Assembly: GCA_045591095.1 (NCBI GenBank)
Contig: JAZNSF010000023.1
Location: 1 to 33,164 of the forward strand
Direction: 5' to 3'
Length of the DNA: 33,164 bases
Source of the DNA: SIG440 sp045591095
GTDB lineage: Bacteria; Bacillota; Clostridia; Monoglobales; Monoglobaceae
The notes under the pieces were generated by a model. The model saw only the letters and a program-made list of their open reading frames with translations. It ran no database searches and was not told the DNA's origin. Every line of letters starts with the position of its first letter. Within the stretch, counting starts at the first letter, position 1. Positions 1-7,494 of the stretch are shown here, one piece after another. The position numbers were made by a program, and so were the translations under genes.

Positions 1-1
1 T

Positions 2-118
2 GCTACAAAAATAATAGTTCTGACAGAAAACGGCATAACAGAAACTGGCTCTCACTTGGAGCTTATGGCGAAAGACGGAGACTACGCAAAGCTTTACAGT
101 CTTTACACTTCTTTATAA
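2..118 (+). CDS. ABC exporter ATP-binding/permease protein, C-terminal end (partial)
   Basis: The frame is open from the left edge and stops at 116-118, giving 38 C-terminal residues. They read as the end of an exporter-type nucleotide-binding domain: a hydrophobic strand (KIIVL), a turn (TENGITETGSH) matching the usual 'G.I.E.G.H.EL' stretch after the H-loop, then ELMAKDGDYAKLY, which corresponds to the 'ELL...G.Y..L' tail of MsbA/LmrA-like proteins. Family knowledge says such proteins are membrane half-transporters driven by ATP; the substrate cannot be told. The gene is followed directly by a hairpin terminator. The call rests on a short tail, so other ABC ATPases remain possible. Confidence 0.7.
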   Translation, partial: ATKIIVLTENGITETGSHLELMAKDGDYAKLYSLYTSL

Positions 119-124
119 CAAAAC

Positions 125-155
125 AAAAAATACCGCGTTTAAGCGGTATTTTTTT
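125..155. terminator. Bidirectional rho-independent terminator
   Basis: The stem ATACCGC/GCGGTAT with a six-base loop is flanked by an A run on the left and a T run on the right. It can end both the ABC exporter transcript (+) and the converging EamA-family transporter transcript (-). Confidence 0.85.
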
Positions 156-179
156 GTGTAAAAGTTGTTATTTAAGCTT

Positions 180-1124
180 TTAGTTGGATATCAACTTTTT
201 TTCTCGGATTTTAAATATATCATCAAAACTGGACAGGAAGATGGATAACAAGCCCAGAAAACTACCCAGAATTAGATTTAAATCAAGACAGTCTTTCCCG
301 AGTATTACCGAAATAATACTTGTAATTACGGCCGAAAAAGGTGTTATAACAGCCACGATACAAGCGTCAATATATTTCATCGAATTGGTTCGGATTATCC
401 AGCAGAATGCCGATGTTATAACGGCTACCAAGACTACATATATTATGTGCGCGGGGTTGAAAGAAAACATTATTTTTTCAATTGGTTGAGTAATTCCACG
501 GTCATTTGTTATTGTAACAAAATTGAGTACAAGTGAGAATATCAAAGATGTCGAAAACCCTACCGTTGACTGAGTTGCAAGGTAAAGGGGTGTGTTTAGC
601 TTTTTTGCAAAGACACCGGTTCCTGCAATGTTGAATCCGTAAAGGAGCCCCGAAATTGCGCAAAGTATTTCGCCAATCCCCCAAGACGAATCCGAAAAGG
701 ATATACCATTTAAGACAAAAGCACTTGCCAGACAGACTACACTTGCAAGACAAGCCGAAAAACCGGGCCTTTTTTTGACCAAGATATACATAAGAACAGG
801 CACTGTTATACACGAAAGATTTTCCAAAAATGCATATCGGGCAGGAGTTGTGTAAAGAAGCCCTATTTTTTGGCTTATATTAGCCAAAGCCAGAAAAAGA
901 CCTGTCGGAACGCCCACTTTTAAGTATTCTAAATTAAATTCTTTAATGTGTTTTCTGGCTATTATAAGGTATGTAATCAAAAGTACAAGCTCGGTAAAAC
1001 ATACACGAATAGTAGGAGAGTAAAATTTATAATGGTGTAATGTGATAAGCGGGACGCATCCCCAAACCAACACGACAAACAAAAGTCCAATATATGAAAT
1101 TGTTTTTTTGCTACAATTTGTCAT
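180..1124 (-). CDS. DMT superfamily (EamA-like) transporter
   Basis: A 314-residue protein made almost entirely of hydrophobic segments, about ten predicted membrane helices, with the two-fold arrangement usual for EamA/drug-metabolite exporters (about 300 residues). The helix VPTGLFLALANISQKIGLLY followed by TTPARYAFLENLS matches the 'A....Y.....A..A.ll....P' pattern at the end of the first EamA repeat. The chosen start is the ATG at 1122-1124, preceded by a GGGGGGG ribosome site; a TTG five codons upstream is in frame but overlaps that site. It diverges from a LysR regulator, so it is probably the regulator's target. The family exports amino acids, metabolites or drugs; this substrate is unknown. 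Confidence 0.85.
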   Translation of the reverse strand: MTNCSKKTISYIGLLFVVLVWGCVPLITLHHYKFYSPTIRVCFTELVLLITYLIIARKHIKEFNLEYLKVGVPTGLFLALANISQKIGLLYTTPARYAFLENLSCITVPVLMYILVKKRPGFSACLASVVCLASAFVLNGISFSDSSWGIGEILCAISGLLYGFNIAGTGVFAKKLNTPLYLATQSTVGFSTSLIFSLVLNFVTITNDRGITQPIEKIMFSFNPAHIIYVVLVAVITSAFCWIIRTNSMKYIDACIVAVITPFSAVITSIISVILGKDCLDLNLILGSFLGLLSIFLSSFDDIFKIREKKLISN

Positions 1125-1157
1125 CAAAAACCCCCCCAAAAAATTTAACTACCTAAA

Positions 1158-1186
1158 ATTATATCATTACTATTGCTTTTTTGGAA
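1158..1186 (-). promoter_or_regulatory. Probable promoter of the EamA transporter gene
   Basis: On the minus strand TTCCAA (1181-1186) and a perfect TATAAT (1158-1163) are separated by 17 bases. The -35 box is weak, which would fit a gene that needs LysR activation. It overlaps the opposing promoter of the regulator. Confidence 0.5.
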
Positions 1187-1201
1187 TATTAGGTTTATAA
1201 T
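1173..1201 (+). promoter_or_regulatory. Probable promoter of the LysR regulator gene
   Basis: TTGCTT (1173-1178), 17 bases, TATAAT (1196-1201). It faces and overlaps the transporter promoter, the usual layout for a LysR regulator that represses itself while activating its divergent neighbour. The ACCTAA/TTAGGT arms (1151-1156 and 1189-1194) flank the overlap and could belong to the regulator's binding site. Confidence 0.6.
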
Positions 1202-1242
1202 AAGGTTGTGAAAAAAATTTAATGCTTAGAGGAGGATAGCTT

Positions 1243-2106
1243 ATGGAAATAAATAAGCTTGAAATCTTGATAAGAGCCATTGAACTTGGCAGTCTCTCAA
1301 AAGCGGCAGCTGAATTTATGTATACCCCGTCTGCAGCTTCGCATATTTTGGATGGAATTGAAAATGAAATCGGAACGAAGTTTATAAAAAGAACCCACAC
1401 TGGTATAAGGGTTGAAGATGGATGCGAGCAGATTATTGAGAATTTAAAAAAGATAGTTAATATCGACAAACAAACCAAACGTTTGGCTCAGGATATAAAC
1501 ATAAACAAAAAAGGGACCTTAACTATTGCAACTTATGCCAGTTTGTTAAAAGAAGTTCTGGCTAACATTATAAAAGAATTTAACAAGGAATACCAATATA
1601 TAAATATCGATATTATGGTAACCGATGATATTCAAAAGAATTATGAAGAAGGCAAAGCAGACATAATATTTGGCGATAAAATTGAAAACGAGGATGCTGT
1701 ATGGGAAGAATTGATAATAGACCCCTTTGTGGCAGTTGTGCCTGAAAATTATCCTGCTGAGACTAACTCTATAAAACGAGGCGAACTGTATAAGCGGACT
1801 TTTATCAATGTAAAAGAAAAGAGAATTTCGAGTTATCTTGATGAAAATAAGAGTTGTAAGACAATTAATGTAGATTCGCACGATGATAGTTCTGTTATTC
1901 ATATGGTAAGAGAAGGTATAGGTATTGCTATTTTGCCAAGGCTCTCGGTAAGAAAAACTTCTGGTGTAAAATATTTAAATTTAGATCCCGGATTAGACAG
2001 AATTCTTGGACTGTCATATAGAAAAAATTTATTTAACAACAAAAGCGAATTATATGAGTTTGTCAAATTTATGAAAAAATTTGATTTTAGCGAATTTAAT
2101 ATATAG
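1243..2106 (+). CDS. LysR family transcriptional regulator
   Basis: 287 residues, the usual LysR length. Residues 1-60 form the winged helix-turn-helix (FxxAIELGSLSKAAAEF...SAASHILDGIENEIGTKFIKR), followed by a linker helix and, from about residue 90, a periplasmic-binding-protein-like effector domain (KGTLTIATYASLL..., later DDSSVIHMVREGIGIAILPRL, the typical 'v..G.Gia.lP' motif). The ATG at 1243 follows AGAGGAGG at 1228-1235. It diverges from the EamA transporter gene and very likely controls it; the effector is not predictable. Confidence 0.93.
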   Translation: MEINKLEILIRAIELGSLSKAAAEFMYTPSAASHILDGIENEIGTKFIKRTHTGIRVEDGCEQIIENLKKIVNIDKQTKRLAQDININKKGTLTIATYASLLKEVLANIIKEFNKEYQYINIDIMVTDDIQKNYEEGKADIIFGDKIENEDAVWEELIIDPFVAVVPENYPAETNSIKRGELYKRTFINVKEKRISSYLDENKSCKTINVDSHDDSSVIHMVREGIGIAILPRLSVRKTSGVKYLNLDPGLDRILGLSYRKNLFNNKSELYEFVKFMKKFDFSEFNI

Positions 2107-2129
2107 ACTGAAACTGAAAGGTATTGATT

Positions 2130-3980
2130 ATGAGGATATACAAAACAAAGTTTGAAGCTTGCCTTAAAAAAGTACAAAAGCCCGCAAGATACATCGGAAA
2201 CGAATTTAACAGCGTTCACAAGGAATGGACAGAGGATATGGTGTCTTTTGCATTTTGTTTTCCTGATGTGTACGAGGTGGGAATGTCCCACTTAGGCATG
2301 AAAATACTTTATCATATGCTGAATGACCGCGAGGATACTGTTTGCGAACGTGTATTTGCTCCATGGGTAGATATGGAGGAGGAACTTCGTACAAAAGAGA
2401 TTCCACTTCTTTCGCTTGAAAGCTATGTGCCGATAAAAGATTTTGATATTGTAGGGTTTACTCTTCAGTATGAAATGAGTTATTCAAATGTAATAAATAT
2501 GCTGGATTTAGCAAAAATACCTATGAAGGCGGTAGACCGCACAGAAGATGACCCGTTTGTATGCGCAGGTGGGCCTTGCGCCTATAACGGCGAGCCTTTG
2601 GCAGATGCTATTGACTTTTTCACCTTGGGCGAGGGCGAAGAAGTAAATAACGAAATTATAGATGCCTTCAAAGAGTGGAAACAAAAGGGTGGCAAAAGAC
2701 AGGAGTTTTTAGAAAAAATTTCTGAAATTGAGGGGGTATACGTTCCGCAGTTTTATGATGTGGAGTATAATGATGATTGTACCATCAAGTCGGTAAAACC
2801 AAACCGCAAAAATGTCCCCGAAAGAATAAAAAAACGTATAATTAAAAATCTTGACGAAACCTACGTGCTTGACAAAATGATTGTGCCGTTTATGGATATT
2901 GTTCACGACCGTATGACCTTGGAAATTTTCCGTGGCTGCATTCGTGGCTGTCGTTTTTGTCAGGCAGGGTATCTTTACCGTCCGGTGAGACAGCATTCTT
3001 GCGACAAGCTAATTGAAACAGCGAAAAAGATGATTGAATCTACAGGCTACGAAGAAATGTCACTTTCGTCGCTTAGTACAAGTGATTTTACCTGTCTTCA
3101 CGAGCTTATTGACAGACTCTTGGAAATTACTGTTGACAAGCGCATAAACCTTTCGCTTCCGTCGCTTAGGGTAGATAACTTCTCGATGGAGCTTATGGAA
3201 AAGGTGCAGGCTGTAAAAAAGAGCGGACTTACATTTGCGCCTGAAGCAGGCACGCAAAGGCTCAGAGATGTAATAAACAAGAATGTCTTAGAGTCCGATT
3301 TATTAAGGACTTCGCGAATTGCTTTTGAAGGCGGATATAACCGCATTAAGCTATATTTTATGATAGGACTTCCGACTGAAACCGAGGAAGATGTTATCGG
3401 TATTGCGGACTTAGCGGGGAAAGTGGTCGACGTATTTTATTCAATACCCAAAGAAATCCGTAAAGGCAGACAGCTTACAGTTACAGTAAGCACCTCGTCC
3501 TTTGTTCCAAAGCCTTTTACACCTTTCCAATGGGAACCTCAGGATAGGATTGACACTTTAATAGAAAAGCAAAAACTCTTAAAAAACCATATAAAAACAA
3601 AAAGTATATCGTATAACTGGCATCAAAGCCACGTAAGCTTTTTGGAGGCTGTTTTTGCAAAAGGTGATAGACGTCTCTTTAAGGTTTTAGAACTTGCGCA
3701 AAAGAAAGGCTGTCGTTTTGATGGTTGGGACGAGCATTTTGACTACGAAAAATGGCTTGAAGCATTTTCGGAAGCAGGCGTTGACCATGAATTTTATGCG
3801 TATCGAAAGATTGACCACTCTGAAGTACTTCCTTGGGACCATATTGATATAGGTGTCAAAAAGGAATACTTGATAAAAGAGCACCAAAAAGCCTATAAAG
3901 AAATAACCACGCCGTCCTGTCGCGAAAAATGCTCGGGCTGCGGTGCGACAAGCTTTGGAGGAGGTGTGTGCTTTGAGTAA
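2130..3980 (+). CDS. TIGR03960-type radical SAM protein with N-terminal B12-binding-like region
   Basis: 616 residues. The N-terminal third (FAFCFPDVYEVGMSHLGMKILYH...) resembles the cobalamin-binding-like region of B12-dependent radical SAM enzymes. The radical SAM core holds C270-x3-C274-x2-C277 (CIRGCRFC), followed by QAGYLYRPVRQHS and a TIM-barrel region with APEAGTQRLRDVINKN and YFMIGLPTETEEDV. A Cys-rich tail (CREKCSGCG) ends the protein. The start is the ATG at 2130; an in-frame TTG at 2124 is less likely because GAAAGG (2116-2121) spaces better to the ATG. It overlaps the DUF2344 gene by 8 bases, a pairing typical of Firmicutes. The reaction is unknown; the genome context in other species points to RNA or ribosome biology. 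Confidence 0.9.
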   Translation: MRIYKTKFEACLKKVQKPARYIGNEFNSVHKEWTEDMVSFAFCFPDVYEVGMSHLGMKILYHMLNDREDTVCERVFAPWVDMEEELRTKEIPLLSLESYVPIKDFDIVGFTLQYEMSYSNVINMLDLAKIPMKAVDRTEDDPFVCAGGPCAYNGEPLADAIDFFTLGEGEEVNNEIIDAFKEWKQKGGKRQEFLEKISEIEGVYVPQFYDVEYNDDCTIKSVKPNRKNVPERIKKRIIKNLDETYVLDKMIVPFMDIVHDRMTLEIFRGCIRGCRFCQAGYLYRPVRQHSCDKLIETAKKMIESTGYEEMSLSSLSTSDFTCLHELIDRLLEITVDKRINLSLPSLRVDNFSMELMEKVQAVKKSGLTFAPEAGTQRLRDVINKNVLESDLLRTSRIAFEGGYNRIKLYFMIGLPTETEEDVIGIADLAGKVVDVFYSIPKEIRKGRQLTVTVSTSSFVPKPFTPFQWEPQDRIDTLIEKQKLLKNHIKTKSISYNWHQSHVSFLEAVFAKGDRRLFKVLELAQKKGCRFDGWDEHFDYEKWLEAFSEAGVDHEFYAYRKIDHSEVLPWDHIDIGVKKEYLIKEHQKAYKEITTPSCREKCSGCGATSFGGGVCFE

Positions 3981-4638
3981 AATAAGACTTAAATTTTCGA
4001 AAACAGGAATGGGAAAGTACATATCACATCTTGACCTTCTTCGCACCTTTACACGTGCAATTCATCGTGCCAATCTTCCGGTCAGGTACAGCCAGGGGTT
4101 TAACCCCCATCAGCTTATTACGTTTTCGCTTCCGCTTGCGCTTGGTACAACCGGAGAGGGCGAGTTTCTGGACATTGATTTTGAGGACGGGACTGATGCA
4201 AACGAAGTGAAAAACAAATTAAATGCCTGCCTTCCCACCGATATAAGGATAGTTGGAACTTCACTTCCTTTGATTAAGGCAAAAGATATTGTTTCGGCTG
4301 AATATATCTTTGATATAAAGACAGAGGAAAAAGCACGGGAAGAAGATATAAAAGCATTTTTCAACCAGGATGAGATTTTGGCCATCAAAAAGACAAAACG
4401 AGGAGAAAAAGAGGTTAATCTCAGGGAATTTATCCACGAATACTCGCTTATTGAGCTGAATGATGGTGGATTTAAGCTTAAAATAATTCTTTCAGCCGGG
4501 GGCGAAAACAACATAAAACCCGGCATTGTCGCAGAAAAAATGTGCGAATTTTTGGGCGCAGCATTACCTGAAAATGCCGAGATACACCGAAAAACCATAT
4601 ATTATAAAGACGGTAAAAATATAAAGCCGTTTGAGTAA
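3973..4638 (+). CDS. TIGR03936/DUF2344 radical SAM-linked protein
   Basis: 221-222 residues beginning SKIRLKFSKTGMGKYISHLD, with RAIHRANLPVRYSQGFNPH and LPLALGTTGEGEFLDI, the signature stretches of DUF2344. I start it at the TTG at 3973, placed just behind GGAGGAGGTG (3957-3966) and inside the last codons of the radical SAM gene, so the two are translationally coupled; a GTG at 3943 is in frame but has no good ribosome site. DUF2344 proteins always accompany, or are fused to, TIGR03960 proteins and have no assigned reaction. Confidence 0.9.
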   Translation: MSKIRLKFSKTGMGKYISHLDLLRTFTRAIHRANLPVRYSQGFNPHQLITFSLPLALGTTGEGEFLDIDFEDGTDANEVKNKLNACLPTDIRIVGTSLPLIKAKDIVSAEYIFDIKTEEKAREEDIKAFFNQDEILAIKKTKRGEKEVNLREFIHEYSLIELNDGGFKLKIILSAGGENNIKPGIVAEKMCEFLGAALPENAEIHRKTIYYKDGKNIKPFE

Positions 4639-4660
4639 AAAACTAAAACGGAGGACTGTT

Positions 4661-6196
4661 TTGACTAGACTCTCGCACAATCACAACGCTTTAAAAGAGA
4701 AAATAAAAGAAGCAATGTATGCTGTTTTGCCAATTGTTTTGTTGGTTACAGTGCTTTGTGTATTTTTTGTGCCCATAAGCAGCGGCCTTATGCTTTCGTT
4801 TTTGCTCGGGTCTGTTATGGTTGTTGTAGGAATGGGGCTTTTTACAGTAGGCTCAGATATTTCTATGACTCAAATAGGCATGCACATTGGCTCCAAAATG
4901 ACAAAAACAAAACGCCTCGGACTTATTTTGCTTTTTAGTTTTATCTTAGGTATTGCAATTACTGTTGCCGAGCCGGACCTGCAGGTGCTTGCGACCAATG
5001 CCCCGAATATTGATAAAAATGTTTTGGTTTTGGCAGTATCTGTTGGCGTGGGACTATTCCTTATGCTAAGTATGCTGAGGATACTTTTTGGCATACCTCT
5101 TAAGTGGCTTCTAATTGTTTTTTATGTAGCAATTTTTGCCTTAGCTGCTTTTTCGGACAAAGAATTTTTGTCAGTTGCCTTTGATTCGGGCGGAGTGACA
5201 ACAGGCCCTATTACCGTTCCGTTTATTATGGCTTTGGGCGTTGGTGTTGCCTCTATCCGAAGCGACGAAAGGGCAAAGTCCGATAGCTTTGGACTGGTTG
5301 CGCTTTGCTCTATTGGACCTATACTTGCTGTGATTATTTTAGGGTTTATTTACCACAGGGACACTGCTGTTGATTCGGCACTTTTGGTGGATAGTTTTGA
5401 AAAAACTACCGCTTTGGGAAGCGAATACCTAAAGTCCTTACCTAAGGAGTTTAAAGAGGTATCCGCAGCACTGCTACCGATTTTTGTTATGTTTATACTC
5501 TTTCAGGTTGTATCATTAAAGCTTGAAAAGCGTTCGCTTTCAAGGATTCTTGTTGGCGCTTTGCTTACATATATTGGACTTGTGTTGTTTTTGACGGGAG
5601 TAAATGTCGGCTTTTCTTCTTTGGGGTATGCCCTTGGTGATGCAATTATGAAAAGCAACATAAAAGGGCTCTTGATACCCATATCAATGCTTATGGGTTG
5701 GTTTATAATAAGTGCCGAGCCTGCGATACACGTGCTTACAAAACAGGTGAACGAACTTAGCGCAGGCGCAATTTCTGAAACTCTTATGCGATACACGCTC
5801 TCTATTGCAATTTCCTGTGCGATGGGCCTTGCAATGATAAGGGTGCTTACCGGAATATCTGTTTTGTGGTTTGTTGTTCCGGGGTATGTGATAGCACTGG
5901 CTCTTACATTTTTTGTATCGCCTACATTTACTGCAATTGCATTTGATGCAGGTGGTGTTGCGTCGGGACCGATGACTGCGACTTTTATGCTGCCGTTTGC
6001 TATGGGCGCTTGTTCTTCAATAGGCGGAAATATCATGGCAGATGCCTTTGGACTTGTTGCTATGGTTGCAATGATGCCACTTATCACTGTGCAGATTATG
6101 GGTGCAATTTCAAGCGCAAAAGCGTCTGGTGCGGAAATTCCCGACCTTATTAGCAAATTTGAAGATGATGAAGTCATCGAACTTTGGGAGGTGTAA
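4661..6196 (+). CDS. DUF1538 family integral membrane protein (putative permease)
   Basis: 511 residues, highly hydrophobic, with roughly a dozen membrane helices. The protein is an internal repeat: SVAFDSGGVTTGPITVPF in the first half matches AIAFDAGGVASGPMTATF in the second, and each is followed by a conserved ADAFGLVA/SDSFGLVA segment. This is the DUF1538 pattern; transport is inferred, not shown. I choose the TTG at 4661 because ACGGAGG (4648-4654) lies six bases before it; a TTG at 4631 overlapping the end of the DUF2344 gene is also open. The next gene, 3 bases downstream, encodes a PII-like protein, suggesting a permease with a dedicated nucleotide- or metabolite-sensing regulator. Confidence 0.85.
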   Translation: MTRLSHNHNALKEKIKEAMYAVLPIVLLVTVLCVFFVPISSGLMLSFLLGSVMVVVGMGLFTVGSDISMTQIGMHIGSKMTKTKRLGLILLFSFILGIAITVAEPDLQVLATNAPNIDKNVLVLAVSVGVGLFLMLSMLRILFGIPLKWLLIVFYVAIFALAAFSDKEFLSVAFDSGGVTTGPITVPFIMALGVGVASIRSDERAKSDSFGLVALCSIGPILAVIILGFIYHRDTAVDSALLVDSFEKTTALGSEYLKSLPKEFKEVSAALLPIFVMFILFQVVSLKLEKRSLSRILVGALLTYIGLVLFLTGVNVGFSSLGYALGDAIMKSNIKGLLIPISMLMGWFIISAEPAIHVLTKQVNELSAGAISETLMRYTLSIAISCAMGLAMIRVLTGISVLWFVVPGYVIALALTFFVSPTFTAIAFDAGGVASGPMTATFMLPFAMGACSSIGGNIMADAFGLVAMVAMMPLITVQIMGAISSAKASGAEIPDLISKFEDDEVIELWEV

Positions 6197-6199
6197 TTT

Positions 6200-6877
6200 A
6201 TGGAGCTATATCTTACCTTAAGCATTGTTGACAGGCAAAATACAGACGTTTTACTTGAAATATGCCACGAACTTAAAATGTCATTTGTTCTTACAGCGTT
6301 GGGAAGCGGAACTGCCACAAGCGAACATCTAACGCTTTACAACCTCGAGCCTGACGAAAAATCAATTATTTTCTCTGTTGCGGGTGATGACACTATTAAG
6401 AAAATGATACGAAAGGCAAAAGAGGAGCTTTATATTGACATCCCCGGAAATGGCATTATGATGGCTGTACCCATTAAAAGTGTTGGGGGTGGCAAAACCC
6501 TTGAATATCTTACCGATGCACAAAAAATAGGAGGTGCAAATCCTGAAATGAAATTTGAAAATGAACTTATTGTTGTTATTCTTAACGAAGGCTATTCAGA
6601 CGCGGTTATGGACGCTGCAAGGGAAGCAGGTTCGACCGGTGGAACGCTTATGCATGCAAAAGGAACAGGCAAAACGGGTACCGAAAAATTTTTTGAGGTT
6701 TCTTTGGCCGAAGAAAAGGATATGATTTATATTTTGGCGTCAGCTGACAAAAAGACAGAGATTATCCAGGCAATAAACCAAAAATGCGGCACAACAACAA
6801 AAATCGGGGCAATTTGTTTTTCGCTTCCGGTTTCCGAGGTTGCAGGGGTAAGATGTCTTGAACTGGACCATGAGTAG
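6200..6877 (+). CDS. Tandem PII-like signalling protein paired with DUF1538
   Basis: 225 residues, twice the 112-residue length of classical PII. The C-terminal half (about 123-225) has the PII order: strand ELIVVILNEG, helix SDAVMDAAREAGSTGGT, T-loop region LMHAKGTGKTGTEKFFEVSL, strand DMIYILASADK, helix and ICFSLPV strand. The N-terminal half (1-110) repeats this: LYLTLSIVDRQN, helix, ALGSGTATSEHLTLYNL, KSIIFSVAGDD, helix, GIMMAVPI. So it is a fused PII dimer-like pair. PII proteins sense ATP/ADP and other small ligands and bind partner proteins, often transporters. Gap to the DUF1538 gene is 3 bases, which supports a shared function. The ligand is unknown. Confidence 0.8.
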   Translation: MELYLTLSIVDRQNTDVLLEICHELKMSFVLTALGSGTATSEHLTLYNLEPDEKSIIFSVAGDDTIKKMIRKAKEELYIDIPGNGIMMAVPIKSVGGGKTLEYLTDAQKIGGANPEMKFENELIVVILNEGYSDAVMDAAREAGSTGGTLMHAKGTGKTGTEKFFEVSLAEEKDMIYILASADKKTEIIQAINQKCGTTTKIGAICFSLPVSEVAGVRCLELDHE

Positions 6878-6903
6878 ACTTTTTTAAATACTAAAAAAAG
6901 TTG

Positions 6904-6932
6904 TTGACATAATCTATTATTTATGATATAAT
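6904..6932 (+). promoter_or_regulatory. Consensus sigma-A promoter of rpsO
   Basis: TTGACA (6904-6909), exactly 17 bases, TATAAT (6927-6932): a perfect match to the vegetative consensus, as expected for a ribosomal protein gene. Confidence 0.9.
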
Positions 6933-6957
6933 ACCAAAGGTTATTAACCTATTGCTT

Positions 6958-6995
6958 AGTTTGGGGGCTTACGATTCACCGCCTCATACCAAGCT
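6958..6995 (+). promoter_or_regulatory. Candidate structured rpsO leader (S15 autoregulation)
   Basis: In the 5' leader AGTTTGG (6958-6964) can pair with CCAAGCT (6989-6995), and GGGC (6965-6968) with GCCT (6981-6984), closing a 12-base loop with a 4-base bulge on the 3' side. S15 is known in several bacteria to bind its own mRNA leader and repress translation; several unrelated leader folds do this. The pairing is seen by eye; the regulatory role is inference. Confidence 0.4.
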
Positions 6996-7029
6996 TTAAG
7001 GGGATTTAAAATTATGGAGGTGAAACCAA

Positions 7030-7293
7030 ATGTTAAAGGAAAGAAAAGAAGAAATCATCAAGACCTATGCCACTCACGAAGGCGACACAGGTTCTCCTGA
7101 GGTTCAGATTGCTCTCCTTACCGAGCGCATCAATGACCTTAACGAGCATCTTAAGATGCACAAAAAGGACCATCACTCAAGACGTGGTCTTCTTAAGATG
7201 GTTGGTGTAAGAAGAAGTTTCCTTAACTATCTCATGAAGAGTGATATCAATAGATATCGTGCAATCGTTGAGAAGTTGGGTCTCAGACACTAA
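7030..7293 (+). CDS. rpsO: 30S ribosomal protein S15
   Basis: 87 residues, the family's usual length. Recognisable throughout: ATHEGDTGSPEVQIALLTERI, NEHLKMHKKDHHSRRGLL and VGVRRSFLNYL. S15 is a primary 16S rRNA-binding protein that nucleates the platform of the small subunit. The ATG follows TGGAGGTG at about 7015-7022. It lies upstream of pnp, the conserved rpsO-pnp order. Confidence 0.98.
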   Translation: MLKERKEEIIKTYATHEGDTGSPEVQIALLTERINDLNEHLKMHKKDHHSRRGLLKMVGVRRSFLNYLMKSDINRYRAIVEKLGLRH

Positions 7294-7305
7294 AAAATGC
7301 ATTTT

Positions 7306-7336
7306 AAGTCTTTGCTCAGGTATCGGGCAAAGACTT
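7306..7336 (+). other. Intergenic rpsO-pnp hairpin
   Basis: A perfect 10-bp stem, AAGTCTTTGC (7306-7315) with GCAAAGACTT (7327-7336), and an 11-base loop. The tail is only weakly T-rich, so it may be a partial terminator or a processing/stabilising hairpin between rpsO and pnp, as known for this pair in other bacteria. Confidence 0.6.
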
Positions 7337-7347
7337 AATTTCGTATT

Positions 7348-7377
7348 TTGGCAAGAAAAAATTTATGTTTTTATATA
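7348..7377 (+). promoter_or_regulatory. Possible internal promoter for pnp
   Basis: TTGGCA (7348-7353), 18 bases, TATATA (7372-7377), placed after the rpsO hairpin and about 110 bases before pnp. Plausible by sequence only. Confidence 0.4.
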
Positions 7378-7494
7378 CAAAACTAAGGGTGTTTGCGAAT
7401 TTAGCAGTTAGAAATATACTTTTTTTACGTTGGCGAAAGTTTGTTTCTAAGTGCTAAAAATGCAAGCCTCTTAAAGTAAAAGGAGGAAAAAATT

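Noticed and set aside
184..489. Open frame on the plus strand opposite the EamA transporter
   Set aside because: It lies within the transporter gene in antisense, has no ribosome site and shows no recognisable protein pattern.
6878..6903. AT-only hairpin after the PII-like gene as a terminator
   Set aside because: The ACTTTTTT/AAAAAAAGT pairing has almost no G-C pairs and no following U tract; too weak to call.
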